A stretch of DNA of 64,000 nucleotides from Ceratodon purpureus (GCA_014871385.1 CM026422.1:13436228-13500227), one strand, 5' to 3'; counted from the stretch's first letter, positions 1-10,937 are shown. Translations and numbers: made by a program. Notes: generated from the letters alone by a model not told the origin.

Positions 1-135
1 GCGAGCGGGTATGGGGGGCTCGAGCGGGTATGGGGGGGGGGGGGGGGGGGGGGGGGCGCGAGCGGTTCAGGTGAGGTGCGCAAGCGGGTATGGGGGGCGC
101 GAGCGGGTTCAGGGGGGGGGGGGCGCGAGAGGGGT
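1..135. repeat. GC-rich CGCGAGCG minisatellite block
   Basis: Irregular repeats of GCGCGAGCGGGT and similar words separated by runs of G, including one run of about 25 G. In copy 2 the equivalent block (32,934-32,990) lies at the promoter side of the RING-like gene, so this block probably marks the start of an unseen leftward gene. Confidence 0.85.
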
Positions 136-531
136 CCCCCCTTAAAACAAACTCTATTTCCTTAGGAGTACCATTGAAGAAGGTTGGAAGACAATAATAA
201 AAACAAATGCAATGGATTTTTTCAACCATTTCTCTCTAAAATAAAATTAAAAATTAAAAATTAAAATGGGATATGAAAATAAGGAATACTGATTTGAATA
301 ATTTGAAGATGAGAAATCAAATTATAGAAAAACAATCATGACTATAATAAGGGACTCGGGATAAAAAGGGATGAATAACATGGGATGAAAGAAGTTATCA
401 AGATGAATAAATGTCCTGGTGGTTAGAAACCTGAAATATCCCATAACGGAATACTGATCTAATGCACCATGAATAATATAATGTTGACTACAAGAAAATT
501 AGTGTATTAATATTAGAATAAAATAAAAAGA
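136..531. other. AT-rich spacer between GC block and tandem array
   Basis: AT-rich sequence with no convincing ORF on either strand. It leads into the 211-bp array and contains diverged words of the repeat unit. It is probably part of the intergenic region between the RING-like and kinase-like genes of the hAT element. Confidence 0.6.
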
Positions 532-2190
532 ATAGCATGGTGAGGAAGAGAGTTCGATTAGAGTTTACAAAAATAAAAAATATAATGCATTGAACATATG
601 GATCCTACAATGCTCTAACATATAATTAAAAATATAAAGAATCATAAACAAGGGCTCGATGCAATTGGTTTGGCATATAAACGGAAAAAATAAAATCAAT
701 AGCATGGAGTGGAAGAGATAAAGGGAATAAAATAAAAAGAATAGCATGGTGTGGAAGAGAGTTCGATTAGAGTTTACAAAAATAAAAAATATAATGCATT
801 GAACATATGGATCCTACAATGCTCTAACATATAATAAAAAAAAAAGAATCATAAACAAGGGCTCGATGCAATTGGTTTGGCATATAAACGGAAAAAATAA
901 AATTAAATCAATAGCATGGAGTGGAAGAGATAAAGGGATTAAAATAAAAAGAATAGCATGGTGTGGAAGAGAGTTCGATTAGAGTTTACAAAAATAAAAA
1001 ATATAATGCATTGAACATATGGATCCTACAATGCTCTAACATATAATTAAAAATATAAAGAATCATAAACAAGGGCTCGATGCAATTGGTTTGGCATATA
1101 AACGGAAAAAATAAAATTAAATCAATAGCATGGAGTGGAAGAGATAAAGGGAATAAAATAAAAAGAATAGCATGGTGTGGAAGAGAGTTCGATTAGAGTT
1201 TACAAAAATAAAAAATATAATGCATTGAACATATGGATCCTACAATGCTCTAACATATAATAAAAAAAAAAGAATCATAAACAAGGGCTCGATGCAATTG
1301 GTTTGGCATATAAACGGAAAAAATAAAATTAAATCAATAGCATGGAGTGGAAGAGATAAAGGGATTAAAATAAAAAGAATAGCATGGTGTGGAAGAGAGT
1401 TCGATTAGAGTTTACAAAAATAAAAAATATAATGCATTGAACATATGGATCCTACAATGCTCTAACATATAATAAAAAAAAAAGAATCATAAACAAGGGC
1501 TCGATGCAATTGGTTTGGCATATAAACGGAAAAAAATAAAATTAAATCAATAGCATGGAGTGGAAGAGATAAAGGGATTAAAATAAAAAGAATAGCATGG
1601 TGTGGAAGAGAGTTCGATTAGAGTTTACAAAAATAAAAAATATAATGCATTGAACATATGGATCCTACAATGCTCTAACATATAATTAAAATATAAAGAA
1701 TCATAAAGAAGGGCTCGATGCAATTGGTTTGGCATATAAACGGAAAAAATAAAATCAATAGCATGGAGTGGAAGAGATAAATGGAATAAAATAAAAAGAA
1801 TAGCATGGTGTGGAAGAGAGTTCGATTAGAGTTTACAAAAATAAAAAATATAATGCATTGAACATATGGATCCTACAATGCTCTAACATATAATAAAAAA
1901 AAAAGAATCATAAACAAGGGCTCGATGCAATTGGTTTGGCATATAAACGGAAAAAATAAAATTAAATCAATAGCATGGAGTGGAAGAGATAAAGGGAATA
2001 AAATAAAAAGAATAGCATGGTGTGGAAATACGTAGGATTACAGTTTAATAACATAAAAAATATAATGCATTGTACATACGGATCCTACAATGCTCTAACA
2101 TATTATAAAGAATCATAAATAAGGGATCGACGCAATTGGTTTGGGAGATAGACGTTTTACAACTAAATCAATAGCATGGAGTGGAAGAGA
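532..2190. repeat. AT-rich tandem array, ~8 units of 208-214 bp
   Basis: The word ATAGCATGGTGTGGAAGAG recurs at 532, 741, 953, 1,167, 1,379, 1,592, 1,800 and 2,012, giving periods of 208-214 bp. Each unit also holds a second related word, ATAGCATGGAGTGGAAGAG, so the unit carries an internal duplication. Units are nearly identical except the last (2,012-2,190), which is diverged. Degenerate inverted relatives lie at 32,045-32,860 in copy 2, so the array belongs to the hAT element. It sits between two divergent genes. Confidence 0.95.
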
Positions 2191-2343
2191 GGCTAGAGCT
2201 GCATGAGAGGTTGTGCAAGTATAAAATCCCAATACTTTGTATTTTTTAATTTGTTTTATTTTATTTTTTCTCTTAGAAAGTAGTGTAGAGATTTCACTAT
2301 TTCCAGAAGAGAAATAGAAAATAAAAAATTAGTTGGAAAACAA

Positions 2344-2517
2344 ATGGAAGGGGGGGGGCGCGAGCGTGTCTGAGGGGGCGCGAACGGGTTGGGGGGGGGC
2401 GCGGACGGGTATGGGCGCGAGCGGGTACAGGGGCGCGAGCGGGTGGGGGGGGGGGCGCGAGCGGGTACGGGGGGGCGCGAACGGGTATAGGGGGGGGGGC
2501 GCGAGCGGGTCCGTGGG
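2344..2517. repeat. GC-rich CGCGAGCG minisatellite block upstream of kinase-like gene
   Basis: Repeats of GGGGGGCGCGAGCGGGT-like units, G-rich on the plus strand. It ends 3 bp before a TATA box. The counterpart in copy 2 is at 31,938-32,035. Several runs of at least six G make G-quadruplex formation possible (inference). Confidence 0.9.
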
Positions 2518-2520
2518 GAC

Positions 2521-2527
2521 TATATAA
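2521..2527 (+). promoter_or_regulatory. TATA box of the kinase-like gene
   Basis: TATATAA directly follows the GC block and lies about 160 bp before the ATG at 2,684. Copy 2 has the same arrangement (TATATAAA on the minus strand at 31,913-31,920). Conservation of both the box and its spacing from the GC block supports a core promoter. Confidence 0.7.
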
Positions 2528-2683
2528 GGTGGGGAGAAGCTCTCGCCCCCCTCACTCCTTCCCACTGCGGCTCCTTGTCCTGACGTGTGAAAACACGCCT
2601 TGCTTGGAACTGCTTATGTGGGAAGTCTTCATTGGGGCGGGGGGGGAAGTTGTTGAATTTTTTTTTCAGGGATTTACTTTGCG

Positions 2684-4263
2684 ATGTCTTCTAGACAAGG
2701 CTCCGGCAAGCGGCCTATGTATGTGGACTTGGATGCTCCAGATGCGGTGGACCCTATGAGTTGCGTAACACCTCGTGGTTCTAGTGGTTCTACTCCTTCA
2801 TCTAGCTCGAAGGGTAAAAAGAAGAAGAGTATACCAGCGCACGAGAAGGATGACGGTTATCCACCATTGGAGTATACGCATTTCATCAGGAAGGTGGCCG
2901 TCGAGTACTACAAGGCCCGTACCATACGAATGTTGAAGGCAATGTACCTTGATCACGGAGAGAATGGTATCTACAACCTCCAACGTGATTTGGAAAGGGA
3001 ATTTTGGAGCGCATTGGAAGGATCAGAGATGTACATGGATTGCAAGACGAAGTATTTTCACAGCCCGAAGTGGTTGACACAACAAGTGAGTAGTGCTACG
3101 ACAAATGTCATTCATGTGTTTGAATCACATGTCAAGAAACCACAAGGCGAAGAATGGAGCAACCAAGACAAGTGTTTATTCAAAAACTGACAACGGTTCA
3201 GGAGGCATGTCAGAGATGTTCTAAGGGGAAAACAAAGATTATGCCTTGGAATGAGCAAGCATTGAACTCAGCATTGGAAGCACACATGTATGGTGCATTG
3301 ATATGGATTCCGGTTACGGCCAAGGTTGTGCCATTATCTGGCTTCAATGCCGAGGGGGGGTATGGCAAAGTGCGAAAAGTGCGAATAGCCAATATGAAGA
3401 AAATTCCAATTCACATAGAATTTGCGGGAAAACTTTCCAAGGCTAAAACCGAAGTGAAGAAGCGAGAGGAACGGGCGATTGAGGCCACGGTTAACCCCGT
3501 AGAGCATCCGGGTGTGATAAAATTTTGGGCCATTCACGCTAAGACCATGGAAGCTTATACCCTGTGGTGGAATGGAGATTGCCTCCGCAACTTCCTCAAG
3601 ATAAATGAGAAGGCATCCGAGGCAATAGATTACAAAGAAATTTTGAAGTCGAGGGATATGCCCATGGAAGAGTGCCAAAGAATTGTTGCCTACCGAAAGA
3701 ATCGGGGAATGTTGGCGTGGAGTCTCATCTACGTTATGGACATAGTCCATAAGGCTGAAATCCTCCACAACGACTTAACGCCATCCAACATTCTACTCCA
3801 CTTTCCACCTCATGACAAGAATAAAGTATATATTGGTGTGTGCGATTGGGGTGTGGCAAGCAGAGTCATTGAGAACAAGGCCTCCCCTTATGGTGTGATG
3901 GACCCCATTGAACTTGTACAAGTAAAGGAGAGGAGGGTAGGAGTTGCACCGGAGTTGTTCTTTTTATATGGCAAAAAAGATGATGAGGAACGGAATTTGG
4001 AGCGCATGAAGAGGATGCATCCATGTACGACGCTATCTGATGCATTTTCGGTAGGCCATTTGGCAAAGAAGATATGGAGAGAAGAAGATTGCCCAGAACT
4101 CTTCAAGGATTCAATCTCAAAGATTGTATTCTCATCAAAGTTGGATGGCTTGCTTAACGAAGATCCTACAAAGAGGCTTTCACTTGCAAAAGTTGTGAAT
4201 GATTTGATGAGCCCCCCTTACAACTTCCAAGCTCCCAATGGTTGTTTTAGATACACATTGTAG
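2684..4263 (+). CDS. Transposon-borne protein-kinase-like protein (one frameshift)
   Basis: The start MSSRQG is conserved in copy 2 (31,732). The N-terminal ~160 residues are a basic, Ser/Lys-rich linker and a domain I do not recognise (EYTHFIRK ... DLEREFWSALEGSE ... YFHSPKWL). A kinase-like domain follows: Gly-rich loop AEGGYGKV, possible ATP lysine in FAGK, catalytic loop HNDLTPSNILL (HRD-like), DWG in place of DFG, APEL, and SDAFSVG matching the kinase D-x-x-S-x-G motif. The two halves lie in different frames (2,684-3,190 and 3,154-4,263). Alignment with copy 2, which is continuous here, shows a 1-base deletion near 3,170. The element therefore originally encoded about 526 residues. Catalytic activity is plausible from the motifs but unproven. 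The cargo may be captured from a host kinase (inference). Confidence 0.75.
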
Positions 4264-4487
4264 TTCCATAGTGAATTACGTTTGGAACATTTTGATTGCC
4301 TATGTGGCCTTGTTTGCACATTTCGAATATTTTAATAAATCGTTTTTTTCGGCGTATACATGCCTTGGTGGAACATGAAATGGTATTGTTGGTTTTGTAA
4401 TGGAATGAAAAATTGTTTTTTAAAAAAAAATGAAAAAACTGTATGGCCCATTCACCGGGACTGCCCCTCGTACAAGGGTGCCTCCCC

Positions 4488-4905
4488 CCTAACCCGCTCG
4501 CGCCCCCCCCTCTGGAAGCTCGCGCCCCCCCCCCTTCCAGAAGCTCGCGCCCCCCCTCTGAGAAGCTCGCGCCCCCTTTGCAGTAGGTTGCGCCCCCCCC
4601 CCTTGAAAAAGCTCGCGCCCCCCCTTGGAGAAGCTCGCGCCCGCCCCCTTGGAGAAGCTCGCGCCCCCCCCCCCCCTTGGAGAAGCTCGCGCCCCCCCCC
4701 CCTCGGAGAAGCTCGCGCCCCCCCCCTGTTGGAGAAGCTCGCGCCCCCCTGGAGAAGCTCGCGCCCCCCCTGGAGAAGCTCGCGCCCCCCCCTGGAAAAG
4801 CTCGCGCCCCCCCCCCTGGAAAGAGAAGCTCGCGCCCCCCCACCTGGAGAAACTCGCGCCCCCTGCACACGCTCGCGCCCCCCCGCCTGGAGAAACCCGC
4901 GCCCC
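4488..4905. repeat. GC-rich minisatellite block, GAGAAG-spacer type
   Basis: About 17 units of CTCGCGCC-C(n) with the spacer TGGAGAAG, C-rich on the plus strand. It fills the space between the kinase-like stop codon and the transposase promoter. The counterpart in copy 2 (22,103-22,470) has the same AGAAGCT spacer in inverse complement. Long proline- or glycine-rich open frames across it are by-products of base composition. Confidence 0.93.
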
Positions 4906-4915
4906 CCCTCACAAG

Positions 4916-4922
4916 TATAAAT
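4916..4922 (+). promoter_or_regulatory. TATA box of the transposase gene
   Basis: TATAAAT lies about 10 bp after the GC block and 200 bp before the transposase ATG. Copy 2 has the same GTATAAATG context at 22,091-22,099 on the minus strand, again directly beside its GC block. Confidence 0.65.
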
Positions 4923-5068
4923 GCCACCAAATTAGCCCAAGCCCAATATCATTTGAAATCATGGCCTCTAGTCCCGGAACTCCTTGTGGGCTCCTTGCTT
5001 GAGACTATGTGCATCACATTGGCCTGTGGTTGATGTCTACACATACCATTTTTTTCTCACATGTGTCA

Positions 5069-5083
5069 TACTAACACTTGCAG
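5069..5083 (+). promoter_or_regulatory. 5'-UTR intron branch point and acceptor of transposase
   Basis: A perfect TACTAAC branch-point word (5,069-5,075) is followed by CAG at 5,081-5,083, just upstream of the ATG at 5,120. The same words occur in copy 2 near 21,930-21,945. The transcript probably has a short non-coding first exon after the TATA box at 4,916. Confidence 0.55.
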
Positions 5084-5119
5084 ACAGGAGATCATTGTAC
5101 TTTTTCAGAGACACGGAGA

Positions 5120-8100
5120 ATGGCAGGTCAACAGCGTCAGTCGACGGCTGAGTGGGCTCCGTGGTGGACGTTCATTGATAAGGACCATGTGAAATGTGTG
5201 TGGTGCAATTTCACCTTTCGTTATAAACGACAAAGAGCTTTCAAGCACTATGGATGGGGTGAAGGTTCAAGCAAGAGTCATTGTACCAAGGCCCCCGCCG
5301 CCGTATTTAGGCGCTTTGCCAATTGTGGTAATGTAATACCAAAAAGAATGACACATGCGGAGATATACGGCACTGATGGTGGTGATGGCGAGGCACACTT
5401 GGCACACTTGGCACCATGTTCAAGCCAGTCTATGCCTGCTGAGCAATCTACGGAAGTGCCTCAGAGAACGGAGGAGGTCCAAGAGGAGAGGATTTCCCAA
5501 GTTCAACCGTCTCAGTCAACTCCGCCTATAAGCAGAGGCGATTCATGTACACCAAGATCTATGCGGCAACAAAGTTTTACCGAGGCCTATCAGATTGGGA
5601 TGCGCAATGAATTGGATGAGAAATGGGCGTCCTATTTTTACGAAGCGAATGTGCCTTTCAATGTGGTTAGACATCCATCTTTTATCGCTGCTGTGGAGGC
5701 AACATCGAAAGCGGGTTTTGTGTACCGTCCACCAGCATACAACGCAATGCGAACCAAGCACATCCAGCCAACAAAGCAGCTTCTCAAGTTGAGAATAGAG
5801 GAGAAAACGAAGCAGTGTATTAGCTTGTACGGGGCAACTATTTGCTCGGATGGATGGGACAACGTTGTTCATCGGCCGTTGATGAATGTCATGCTTGTGT
5901 GTCCAACAGGAGATATATTCCTGGGTTCCATTGATACAACGGGGTACAAGAAATCAAAGGCATACATAGCTGGGAAATTGAAAGAGTACATCAAAGAAGT
6001 TGGACCGCAGAATGTGGTACAGATTTGCTCCGACAACGCTAGTGCGATGTTGGGAGCCATGGACCAGGTGGTTGAAGCTTATCCTCACATTTACAAGCAA
6101 GGTTGTGCAGCTCACATCATGGACCTCTTACTAGAAGATTGGGGGAAGGAAGCAACCTTCAAAGAGCTGATTGCCTTGGCAAAACGCATACCAAATTTTA
6201 TACGTCGCCGTCATGTCACCATGGCTTTGTTTCGCCAATTCAGCCCGAAGTTGTCTCTGTTGTTACCAGCGGAGACAAGATTTGGATGCTCGTACTTGAT
6301 GATTGTTCGATTGCTTGAACTGAGGGAGGCACTAATCCAGGTGGTAGCCAGTCCGAAATGGGATGAATATGTGGGTACTTTATTCAATCGGTCAAACGGT
6401 TATCGAGCTCACACCTTAGCATGTCAAGTACGGAGTACCATTCTCGATGAGACATTTTGGTTACGTTGTGAGAATCTTGTGCATGTTATGAAGCCGGCTG
6501 TTGTGACCTTGAAGACATTTGATGGACAAACACCGGCAATGGGGAGGGCATGGTTGGCCATGAATAATTTGAAGAAGCATGTGTTCCGTCTACGGGGTGA
6601 TCCTTTTTTCCTAGACCCCGCTATAGGAGATCGCTTTGAGAAACATTTTACGAAGAGATGGAAGATGATGTTGACAGATCTCCATTACGCAGGCGCCATT
6701 TTGAATCCCTACATTTTCCCGGAGAGCCACGAGCTATTGACTAACAGTGCTGCGAAGCGTGCACTCCTGCAAGTGCTAATTCATTTGAGTGAGTGCCTTA
6801 AACTGGACCACGATACTGTGTTGTTCGAGCTAACACAGTTTGAGGAACGCACCGGTCCATTCAGCCCAATGGAGGCCCCAAACATTCGACAGACTAAGAT
6901 GCTACCTCATCAATGGTGGCAGCGGGTTGGGGGCGATGCGTTACCGTTGATAGCAAAGCGCATCCTTTCGTTAACATGCTCGGCATCATCATGTGAGCGA
7001 AATTGGAGCATGTATTCCTTTGTTCACAGTAAGGTTCGCAACCGATTGGCCGTGAAGAAGGCAGAAGACTTGGTGTACATTTACACGAACAGTAAGCTCC
7101 TTCGAGAACGACGTGGAGCGGATCCTGTTCTTTGGTACGAGAACCAACCGTTCTCCGAAGACTCGGATGAAGAAGTGCCAGCCATGTACGATGAAGACGT
7201 ATGTGATGATGATGGAGATGAAGGATTCCACGACGGACTTGAAGTTAATGAAGGCGATGGTGATGACGGTGGAGTTCATTACACTCCTGCTACTATGGAT
7301 GATGAGTATCCAGAGTTACCCGTGGACAATGGTGATGGTGACATGCCACGCACTGAACCCGTTAACCAGCCGAATGGAGTTTTTGACTGGGCAGGATTTG
7401 ATGAAGAGGCAGCTACTTCGCCTCACCACGTTGTCAATGAAATACAAGCTAGAGGCGAGGTCGCATACGATCGGGCAGACGATGATATTGACGATGAATT
7501 TGAAGTCGAAATGACTCAGCATCAAAGCGACGATGGTGGCAATAATGATGACATTTACCCCGTTCGTAGCGTTTCGAACAATGACAATGAAGAAGGGGGG
7601 TAACAACATGGGAGAGCAAATTCCAATTCCAGAAGACGTTGAGGGAGGAGAAGAAGTTGAACAACTCCAGGCCACTCTGCCAGTAAATGTTGAGGAAACA
7701 ATCAGGTCTGGAGGTTTGGATGAAAGCCCTCCAAGAAATGAACAATCCGAGACAGTCAGAAATGGAGAAGAAGATGAAATTCCTATTGGCCGATTGTTTC
7801 AAACACCCCTGCCCCAGAGTACACCTTCAATCGGAGCAGTACTTGCAGGGTTGGGTCGACCCCCTCCACCTCGTTCAAACACTTCTACTGGGCATGGTTC
7901 ATTAACTCCAACACCGAATACAAGCATTCCACTCACTTCTTCTGGACAAAGTCTACCAGCTGGACCTTCTACGACGCGTCATGGAGTGATACGGTCACGG
8001 AAAGGTCCAACAAACGTTCGCCCTTTTTTTTCAGGATATACTGTTGGAACTACCCCGTCTGTACCTGTGGCTCTGGGTAAACGTAGATTACCCGTAATGA

Positions 8101-8405
8101 ATGTGGACGGAATCACCGATAAGACCAAAAGACGGAAGATCAAAAGAATTGTGACCACAGTGGTGGATGGTACAGTTGACCACGAAATTCGCAACATTCA
8201 TTCCACGGTGGAGGAGTATGTGCCTAATCAGGGGGGAGATGGAGATGACGAGGGGTCGAAATCCTCAGAAGGATATTACTCATCAGAAGATAGCCGTGAA
8301 GAAGCACCTGATGATGAAGACATTGTTGTAAGAGTACCATTGGGTAAGCCCGGTACTCGAAGGAATCCAGAGCGGCGCACCGCCAAAAAAAACAAAAAAA
8401 AGTGA
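5120..8405 (+). CDS. hAT transposase with BED-like finger, DUF659 and C-terminal extension (frameshifted)
   Basis: Start 5,120 (MAGQQRQ) matches the copy 2 start. A BED-like zinc finger has C26-x2-C29 and H54/C55. A DUF659/RNase-H-like core follows, with acidic residues in CSDGWD (about residue 240) and CSDNAS (about 300). The C-terminal hAT dimerisation region has SSCERNWS (about 625), giving a D-D-E set typical of hAT enzymes. A strongly acidic tail starts near residue 675. The first frame stops at 7,603 right after a run of six G (7,595-7,600). Copy 2 has five G there and reads straight on into QIPIP-DVEGGEEVEQLQ, so copy 1 carries a +1 frameshift. The ~290-residue extension (7,604-8,405) with a basic KRR patch near its middle belongs to the same protein. 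It should act in the nucleus, cutting and rejoining hAT ends. Confidence 0.9.
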
Positions 8406-8493
8406 TACATCTATTAGCATATTACATATAGAAGTTATATAGAGAAAGTATAATATATATGTCTCCAAAATAATTTTAAAAAAACACAAAAAA

Positions 8494-8548
<55 letters not shown>
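8494..8548. repeat. (AT)n microsatellite
   Basis: An uninterrupted TA dinucleotide run of about 55 bp just after the transposase reading frame. Copy 2 has only a short counterpart near 18,170-18,180. Confidence 0.9.
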
Positions 8549-8550
<2 letters not shown>

Positions 8551-8721
8551 AAATTTTATACGTAGATACTTATATGTTAACCTTAGTCAATGTCCATAAA
8601 ACATTAGCTAAGGCTATTGAATGTAATTTTGTTTCGACATGAATTGAAACTTCTCTCATTTATGTCACTATGAAAAATTCAGTAGTGTCTTAATTTCCTT
8701 CAGTGGTTGATTCTTGTTCCC

Positions 8722-8985
8722 AGCTCGCGCCCCCCCTTCGCAGGCGCTCGCGCCCCCCCTTCGCAGGCGCTCGCGCCCCCACCCCAAACCCCTTGCTCGC
8801 GCCCCCCTGCAATCGCAGGCGCTCGCGCCCCCCCACCATCAAAGGCGCTCGCGCCCCCCCCCTCGCAGGCGCCCGCGCCCCTCCCAGTCGCTCGCGCCCC
8901 CTCGCTCGCGCCCCCCTTCCCAAGACGCTCGCGCCCCCCCTCTCACGTGCTCGCGCCACCCTCACTCAAGGCGTTGGCGCCCTTC
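8722..8985. repeat. GC-rich minisatellite block, GCAGGCG-spacer type, subterminal
   Basis: Units of CTCGCGCC-C(n) with the spacer TTCGCAGGCG, C-rich on the plus strand, lying about 200 bp inside the right terminus. Counterpart in copy 2 at 17,735-18,000. Confidence 0.92.
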
Positions 8986-9094
8986 CTCTTAGCCACGTCA
9001 TCCCCCAAGTCAACAATATTTGGTGACATGTCAGACGCGTGGCATCCTAGGTGGCCAAGGTAACTCCCATTTCACCATTTGGGTGGTCAACCGT

Positions 9095-9187
9095 AAGTCC
9101 TGGTCAAACGGACCTCCCCTGACCCCTAACGGACGGACGAGCGGACCGGACGGACGGACAGGTCCTTTTGTCCCATGAACAACCCTG
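9095..9187 (+). repeat. Right terminus of hAT copy 1 with GGAC-type subterminal repeats
   Basis: Short GGACGGAC/CGGACC repeats (about 9,131-9,161) precede the terminal CATGAACAACCCTG. Both features recur at the two ends of copy 2 (17,519 onward and 35,360-35,419). Clustered subterminal short repeats are known transposase-binding sites in hAT elements; that role here is inference. Confidence 0.8.
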
Positions 9188-9966
9188 AATAAAACATTTG
9201 TAAATTCTTGAGAGGCTCAAGTTGGTTTGGAATATGACCTATATATTAAGTTGAGAGTATTTCAATCAACGGTGCACTCAAGATGTAATCGATGATATGA
9301 TACAAAAATCATTTTCTCACTTATTATCTAATCAACATTTAGGCATCCATCTATGTTGGAATTATCAATACATGAGGAATGTTGTTCGCCAATTTTTATG
9401 GTAAATGGACAATTTCTCAACCGCTGGTTTCAATGACATGGTTTCCTACATTGTTTTAGACAACTACACATTTTGGTAAATTGTTGATATCTTTTTTGTT
9501 ATTTGTCTTTTGGCCTTGAACTTTTTAACATATGTTATCAACATAAAGGGTAGTTTGTTCCAAAAATTTCATGGCCAAAAAATAAAAAATCAATCTTTGG
9601 GAGGCTGTCAAAGTTTGCAGCAGTGAAACATGTCCTTGGTGGTAGATTTTGAATAACTTTTTTTTGGTAAATTTTTTGGCCTTGAAAAATGGCATATATG
9701 TAATCAACTTAAAGATGATTCTTTGCTAAAAATTTCGTGCTGAAATACCAACATCCGAGCTCTCGGGAGGCTTTCAAAGTAGGCGGTACTAAAAAATTTC
9801 TCACGGGAAAAAAAATTTCGAATTATTTCTAGACCCGACTGTACAGTGCGAAAGTCGGGAGAGAACTGCTCTGTAGAAGACTCCAACTCCGATCTCCGAT
9901 TGACAGAAAATGGAGGCATGAAACAACAATCTCCCTCCCTTTAGACTGGAAATCCAATTAGAAGTG
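9188..9966. other. AT-rich host flank, no gene seen
   Basis: Sequence between the hAT right end and the first LINE remnant. It is AT-rich, with short repeated phrases (AAAAATTTC, TTTTTTGGTAAATTTTTTGGCC). I see no long open frame, splice-linked coding or RNA gene. Confidence 0.5.
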
Positions 9967-9967
9967 T

Positions 9968-10690
9968 CGCTCTCATAAGGAAGCCGCATTCATTTGGTCA
10001 ATCTGGCATCAAGCTGTCGCAACCAACATCTGGCAAAGTAAGTTCAACCCCACTACTGACCCACGGTGCCCACTTTGCTCAGAGAACTTTATAGAATCTT
10101 ACATGCACAGGTTCTATCACTGCCCACAGTCCAAGAAGCTATGGACCTTTGCCTTTACAATCATCCACTGGCTTTTTAAAGGAAAACAAAACATAGGCCC
10201 GGCCAAGACGTTTTCCCTTGAACAGTGCATATTTGGTCGAAGACTCAGACTCCGCAGGATGGGTACTATTTGAATCTGGAACCTTCTTCGTGGCATTGTT
10301 CTCTGGGGCTCATGGATCTTACGCAATGAAGTTGTCTTCAAAGGAACCGCCTGGTCAGTCAAGAGAATCCAAGATTACACTTGGGACTCCCTTCTTGAGT
10401 ATAGTCGGATTGACTGGATCAAGACGAAACGGAAACACAATCGAGCCAAAACCCCGGAGAAGGCCCAGAAGGCTTTAGATGAATTTGACGCTGCTTGGAC
10501 TCAGAATGATATTCTTTGTGTTAGAATTGGTCTTACTGTTGCTTGGAATTCCATTCCTGCTAACCGTCTTGTGATCTTTTGGTAACCTCTCCTGCCGTGG
10601 GTTTCCCCCGATGAGGGCTTGTATTTTATCTCCTTGCAATGAATTTTGCTTCAAGAAAAAAAATAAAAAATAAAAAATAAAAAAATGGAA
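9968..10690 (+). mobile_element. 5'-truncated LINE remnant with zf-RVT domain
   Basis: Conceptual translation from about 9,985 gives a reverse-transcriptase zinc-binding (zf-RVT) tail: FIWSIWHQAV, then C-P-L-C, M-H-R-F-Y-H-C, ending ANRLVIFW-stop near 10,585. At least one internal stop is present (near 10,271). A short 3' UTR with CCCCCGATGAGGGCTTGT leads to an A-rich tail (10,655-10,687). The same 3' UTR ends the copies at 10,908-11,463 and 14,056-14,125. The 5' boundary and TSD are not clear. Confidence 0.82.
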
Positions 10691-10901
10691 ATTGACTCTC
10701 CTGCTGCAAGATATATGGAAACGTGATAGCAGGATGAGCGGCAGGCAAATTTAGCAGGCACTTCCTGCCAGCAGGAAGTGCACACGCCTCCACAGATGTG
10801 TGATTATGAACTAGACCCCAGAGTGCATTCCTGGGCCACTTGGAAAGTTGGAGGTCTTAGAGGGACTGGCTTCCCATAGTTTATTGCGCAGTATAACTTG
10901 T

Positions 10902-10907
<6 letters not shown>

Positions 10908-10937
<30 letters not shown>

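Larger units (their letters stand above)
1..9187 (+). mobile_element. Large gene-carrying hAT transposon, copy 1 (left end outside window)
   Basis: The right end is at 9,187, where the strand reads ...CATGAACAACCCTG; inward from the end this is CAGGGTTGTTCATG, a typical hAT terminus (CAGGG). The same terminus is found at both ends of the inverted copy at 17,519-35,419. Order from left: GC block (1-135), AT-rich 211-bp array, GC block, kinase-like gene, GC block, transposase, GC block, right TIR. By comparison with copy 2, a leftward RING-like gene and the left TIR should lie just left of the window. Boundaries and gene order are read from the sequence; the hAT assignment rests on the transposase motifs and termini. 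The TSD cannot be tested because the left end is missing. Confidence 0.88.

Noticed and set aside
532-2190. CRISPR-like array
   Set aside because: Units are ~211 bp and repeat throughout, with no short repeat/unique spacer pattern, and the genome is eukaryotic.
4360-5033. Long proline-, glycine- and arginine-rich open frames on both strands across GC blocks (also near 2,333-2,565, 8,690-9,063, 17,528-18,024, 22,182-22,584)
   Set aside because: They arise from the CTCGCGCC-C(n) repeat in several frames and both strands at once, start inside repeats, and have no conserved protein between copies.
7316-7802. Minus-strand frames over the transposase C-terminus (also 18,871-19,630 plus strand)
   Set aside because: Antisense of the acidic GAT/GAC-rich tail, giving His/Ile-rich shadows; conserved only because the coding strand is.
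1-9187. LTR retrotransposon for the 1-9,187 and 17,519-35,419 repeats
   Set aside because: No direct terminal repeats, gag or pol; the ends are inverted, start CAGGG and have 8-bp TSDs, and the enzyme is a hAT transposase.
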